A DNA stretch of 64,000 nucleotides from Acanthornis magna. Lineage: Eukaryota; Chordata; Aves; Passeriformes; Acanthizidae. The notes under the pieces are model-generated. The model saw only the letters and a list, made by a program, of their open reading frames with translations, ran no database searches and was not told where the DNA came from. Position 1 is the stretch's first letter; the number at the start of each line of letters is the position of its first letter. This document shows, piece by piece, positions 61,531 to 64,000 of the stretch. Both the position numbers and the translations under genes were made by a program. The stretch covers positions 16,629,501-16,693,500 of the forward strand of contig JAWUZG010000084.1 in the NCBI GenBank assembly GCA_036785705.1. The letters run 5' to 3'.

Positions 61531-64000
61531 TTTTCTCTCCCTCCCTCAAAAGGGTGTTTTTAAAATGAATATTTGGTAGCTAAGAATTGCTAGTCCAAAA
61601 GCAGCAGCAGAAACTAAGAAATTTTACTAAATTAGCAGTAGTTTCTCAATATCTTTGTCAGTAAGCCTTTTGTTCTTCAAGCTGGCCCTAGAAACCAAAA
61701 AGATAATCACAGTAGCCAATCAAAAGCCTTCATATATCTTTTTCTGTGTCACAAAAAATGTCTGCTAGAATGAGGCTTCATAAAGATGCACAGTGAGTGT
61801 CTAAGAGCAACCTAACCTATATGGGAGCTCTGTTATGCAGAATGCCCACAAAAGTGTTTGCTTGGAGGCACATACTACAGATTCCTCAACTACAGACAGT
61901 AATTGAAACTGATGAAACATCAAAGATTTGTTACGACTTGAAACACCACCACTTTTGCCCCAAAGGAAAAAGTTAACCTCAGGCCTTCAACCCTCCAGAT
62001 TAACCAGTCCTTAGAACTTAAGGTCTTTATTAACTCTTCAAATTTAGTGTTCTTACTGTACCTCCTACAGTTCCCTCACAAATTTGCTTAAATAGGAAGA
62101 ATGATTTAATTCCTAACAATAAACTTGGACCAAAAATAAAAGAACAACATTGTGCACATTTACAAGTATGCGTCAATACATTAGCAGCAAGGAAACATAT
62201 TATTATTATAAAATGCATGCCTGAAATTACAAGGCTTCAAAAGCATTTTTATTTCAAATCAGTTTTTAAAGAGTATGATTTGTCTAACATGTTATTAGGA
62301 CCTCTTCAGATGAAAGGAGAAAAATGGATTAATAACAAAGAGCGTACTGATTGAAATCTAATTTCTATTATCACAGCTAAATGATGTTTTTGCATGCAAG
62401 CTGAAGCTGTGTATTTTGTGATACACAGTCCCCTTACACAATGTCACTCATTTCTCTAGTCTTACTTAGAGCCATTTTCTGTTGAATTGAAAATAACGGT
62501 GTCTCAAGTAACTGCACAGTATAAAATGCTCCCAGTTAGAAGCCAAGTCTCCAACCAGAGAAAATAATTAAATCAATCATTCTCAAACAGTGTTTTCAGC
62601 TGAAGAATAATATCAACATAAAAGCCCTTTAAAATAATGTGTACCTGGATTATTATCAGCACTACTCAGATGATTAATTTTTCACCCCCAAATCACAGAG
62701 CAATAAAACTTCTAACAGAATTTCTATTCCATGAAATAATGACACATTGTAAAAACACAGAACAAACTGAATCAGGAAGAACTCTAGAAAATGAAAGATA
62801 TTAAAGACAGTACAGAATCAAAAGAAATGTATCATGAGGTGTCCCAGGTTCACAGATCCTCAATGTACTGTCAAGTACTCAAAAATTCCATATGTTGCTC
62901 CAGAGGGTGGGAGTTAATTTAACCCCAGAAGTGAAGCCCCCTGAGCCAGATAAGCCTTTTCAAAGCACGGAGACCTCCAGCTCCAGCCCCAACCCCACCC
63001 TCCAGGCCTTCAGGGCTCCTAGGAGCTACTTCCAGCACAAGAACACCATGGCTATGAGCACAGCCTGATTTCTGTCTTCCAGGCTTGGGGCAGACAGCTT
63101 CCACAATAGAACTGTGTTTAATTAGCTTCTATTGGAAAAGCACTGTTATTCCTAAAAGTTATCAGGGAGCCAGTTGTGATGAAAGACTGAGGACACACAT
63201 TTTAGTTTCCACTAACTGGCATTTTTTGATGTTGAAAAAATTTATTGAAAAACAATTTTTCAAGAATAATAGATTAATTCTCACCAGTACTGACACCACC
63301 CTGTGGCTGCCAGAATACTTTTGATGGCTGAATGTGCTGAAAATCTAACACCTGCAGCATATGTTTTTAGTTATCTTGTTAGCTGCTAGACTGAGGGATG
63401 TGTAAATAAATTTATATATCTTTCAATAACCTTTTACAGCAACAGGGACAAGGAGCCCCTTCCAAAAAGCAGGGAGAAGAACCAGGCATCATAAAATTAT
63501 AAGTGTTGTAATAGCAGAACATGTAAATGATGGGACATCACATTTGGAAAGCTGAGGCTTCCTGATCAGCTACAGCTAATAATTACACAGTCATTTCAGA
63601 CCAGCTGCAACTTAACTTTTAGTCTGGACAATAAAATGGTACTAAGGCATTTAATTATTTTATCTCAAATTGGCAGCTTCTATCACAAAATCTAATGAGT
63701 AGATCAAATCAAATAATTCATCTTCACAATGCAATGATGAAAAAATATTTTCTTTCCCTAACAATAAAAGACTTGATCTTAAATCTTCTGGTCATGATAC
63801 TGAAAGTATTTATGAACCAGAAATAAAACTATATAGACCGTAAGGATGCCCAGTTATTTTATTTTTCCATCAGTCTAATCCTGCAGGAAGCTACAAATAT
63901 CTGTGTCAACTGCCCAGCTAAAACAAGAATTTTGATACCACAACCCCAGTTTTTTTGACCCGAGGGCTGATTTGCAGCTTCTTCTTGTCATTCTTTAAGC
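61531..64000. other. Unique AT-rich DNA
   Basis: No gene or repeat family recognised. A GC-richer patch at 62900-63085 includes CTCCAGCCCCAACCCCACCC. Its short frame (62919-63104 minus) is proline/glycine/alanine-biased and not assigned. Confidence 0.55.

Noticed and set aside
1..64000. CRISPR arrays, tRNA/rRNA genes, bacterial operon or phage features
   Set aside because: No regularly spaced repeats, no cloverleaf or rRNA-like segments noticed, and the repeats are of vertebrate (avian) type.

Overview
The window looks like non-coding DNA from a bird, most likely a songbird or another neoavian. It is AT-rich and CpG-poor. No long or clearly conserved gene was found: the longest reading frame is 180 codons and lies in a decayed endogenous retrovirus. 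The bird assignment rests on recognisable repeats: several CR1 LINE 3' ends (both orientations, ending in the ATTCTATG-type tail), avian ERV long terminal repeats (one starting TGTGCTGGTTTTGG, one ERVL-like solo LTR of about 1.06 kb), and very old MIR-like SINE remnants. Family recognition is from memory, without a database search.

Layout. 1-6003: unique AT-rich DNA with homopolymers and short tandem repeats. 6004-6564: plus-strand solo LTR. 6565-10530: unique. 10531-12360: minus-strand CR1, minus-strand MIR-like SINE, second minus-strand CR1. 12361-22139: unique, with one short CR1 tail near 15.8 kb. 22140-23340: A/C-only tract, an unassigned stretch, then an LTR-like block with CCAAT and TATA boxes. 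23338-29822: mostly unique, with an old SINE near 25 kb and two CpG-retaining patches. 29823-30882: minus-strand solo LTR flanked by ATGAT on both sides. 30883-39149: unique, with a CR1 tail, T-rich tract, perfect 16-bp hairpin, T16 and G17 runs. 39150-40478: a CR1 endonuclease-domain fragment on the minus strand abutting a CR1 3' end on the plus strand. 40479-53667: unique, with a G/T tract, short tandem duplications and, at 45110-45430, the best candidate for a cellular coding exon (minus strand, unassigned). 53668-60794: LTR fragment, CR1 stub, a weak reverse-transcriptase-like motif cluster, and a GC-richer patch. 60795-61530: retroviral pol remnant in three frames without LTRs. 61531-64000: unique.

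No operon, tRNA, rRNA, CRISPR array or confirmed multi-exon gene was found. The window is best read as a long intron or intergenic desert shaped by CR1 and ERV insertion. The leads most worth checking are the candidate exon, the CR1 inversion junction, the pol remnant, the LTR-like promoter block and the 37-nt hairpin.
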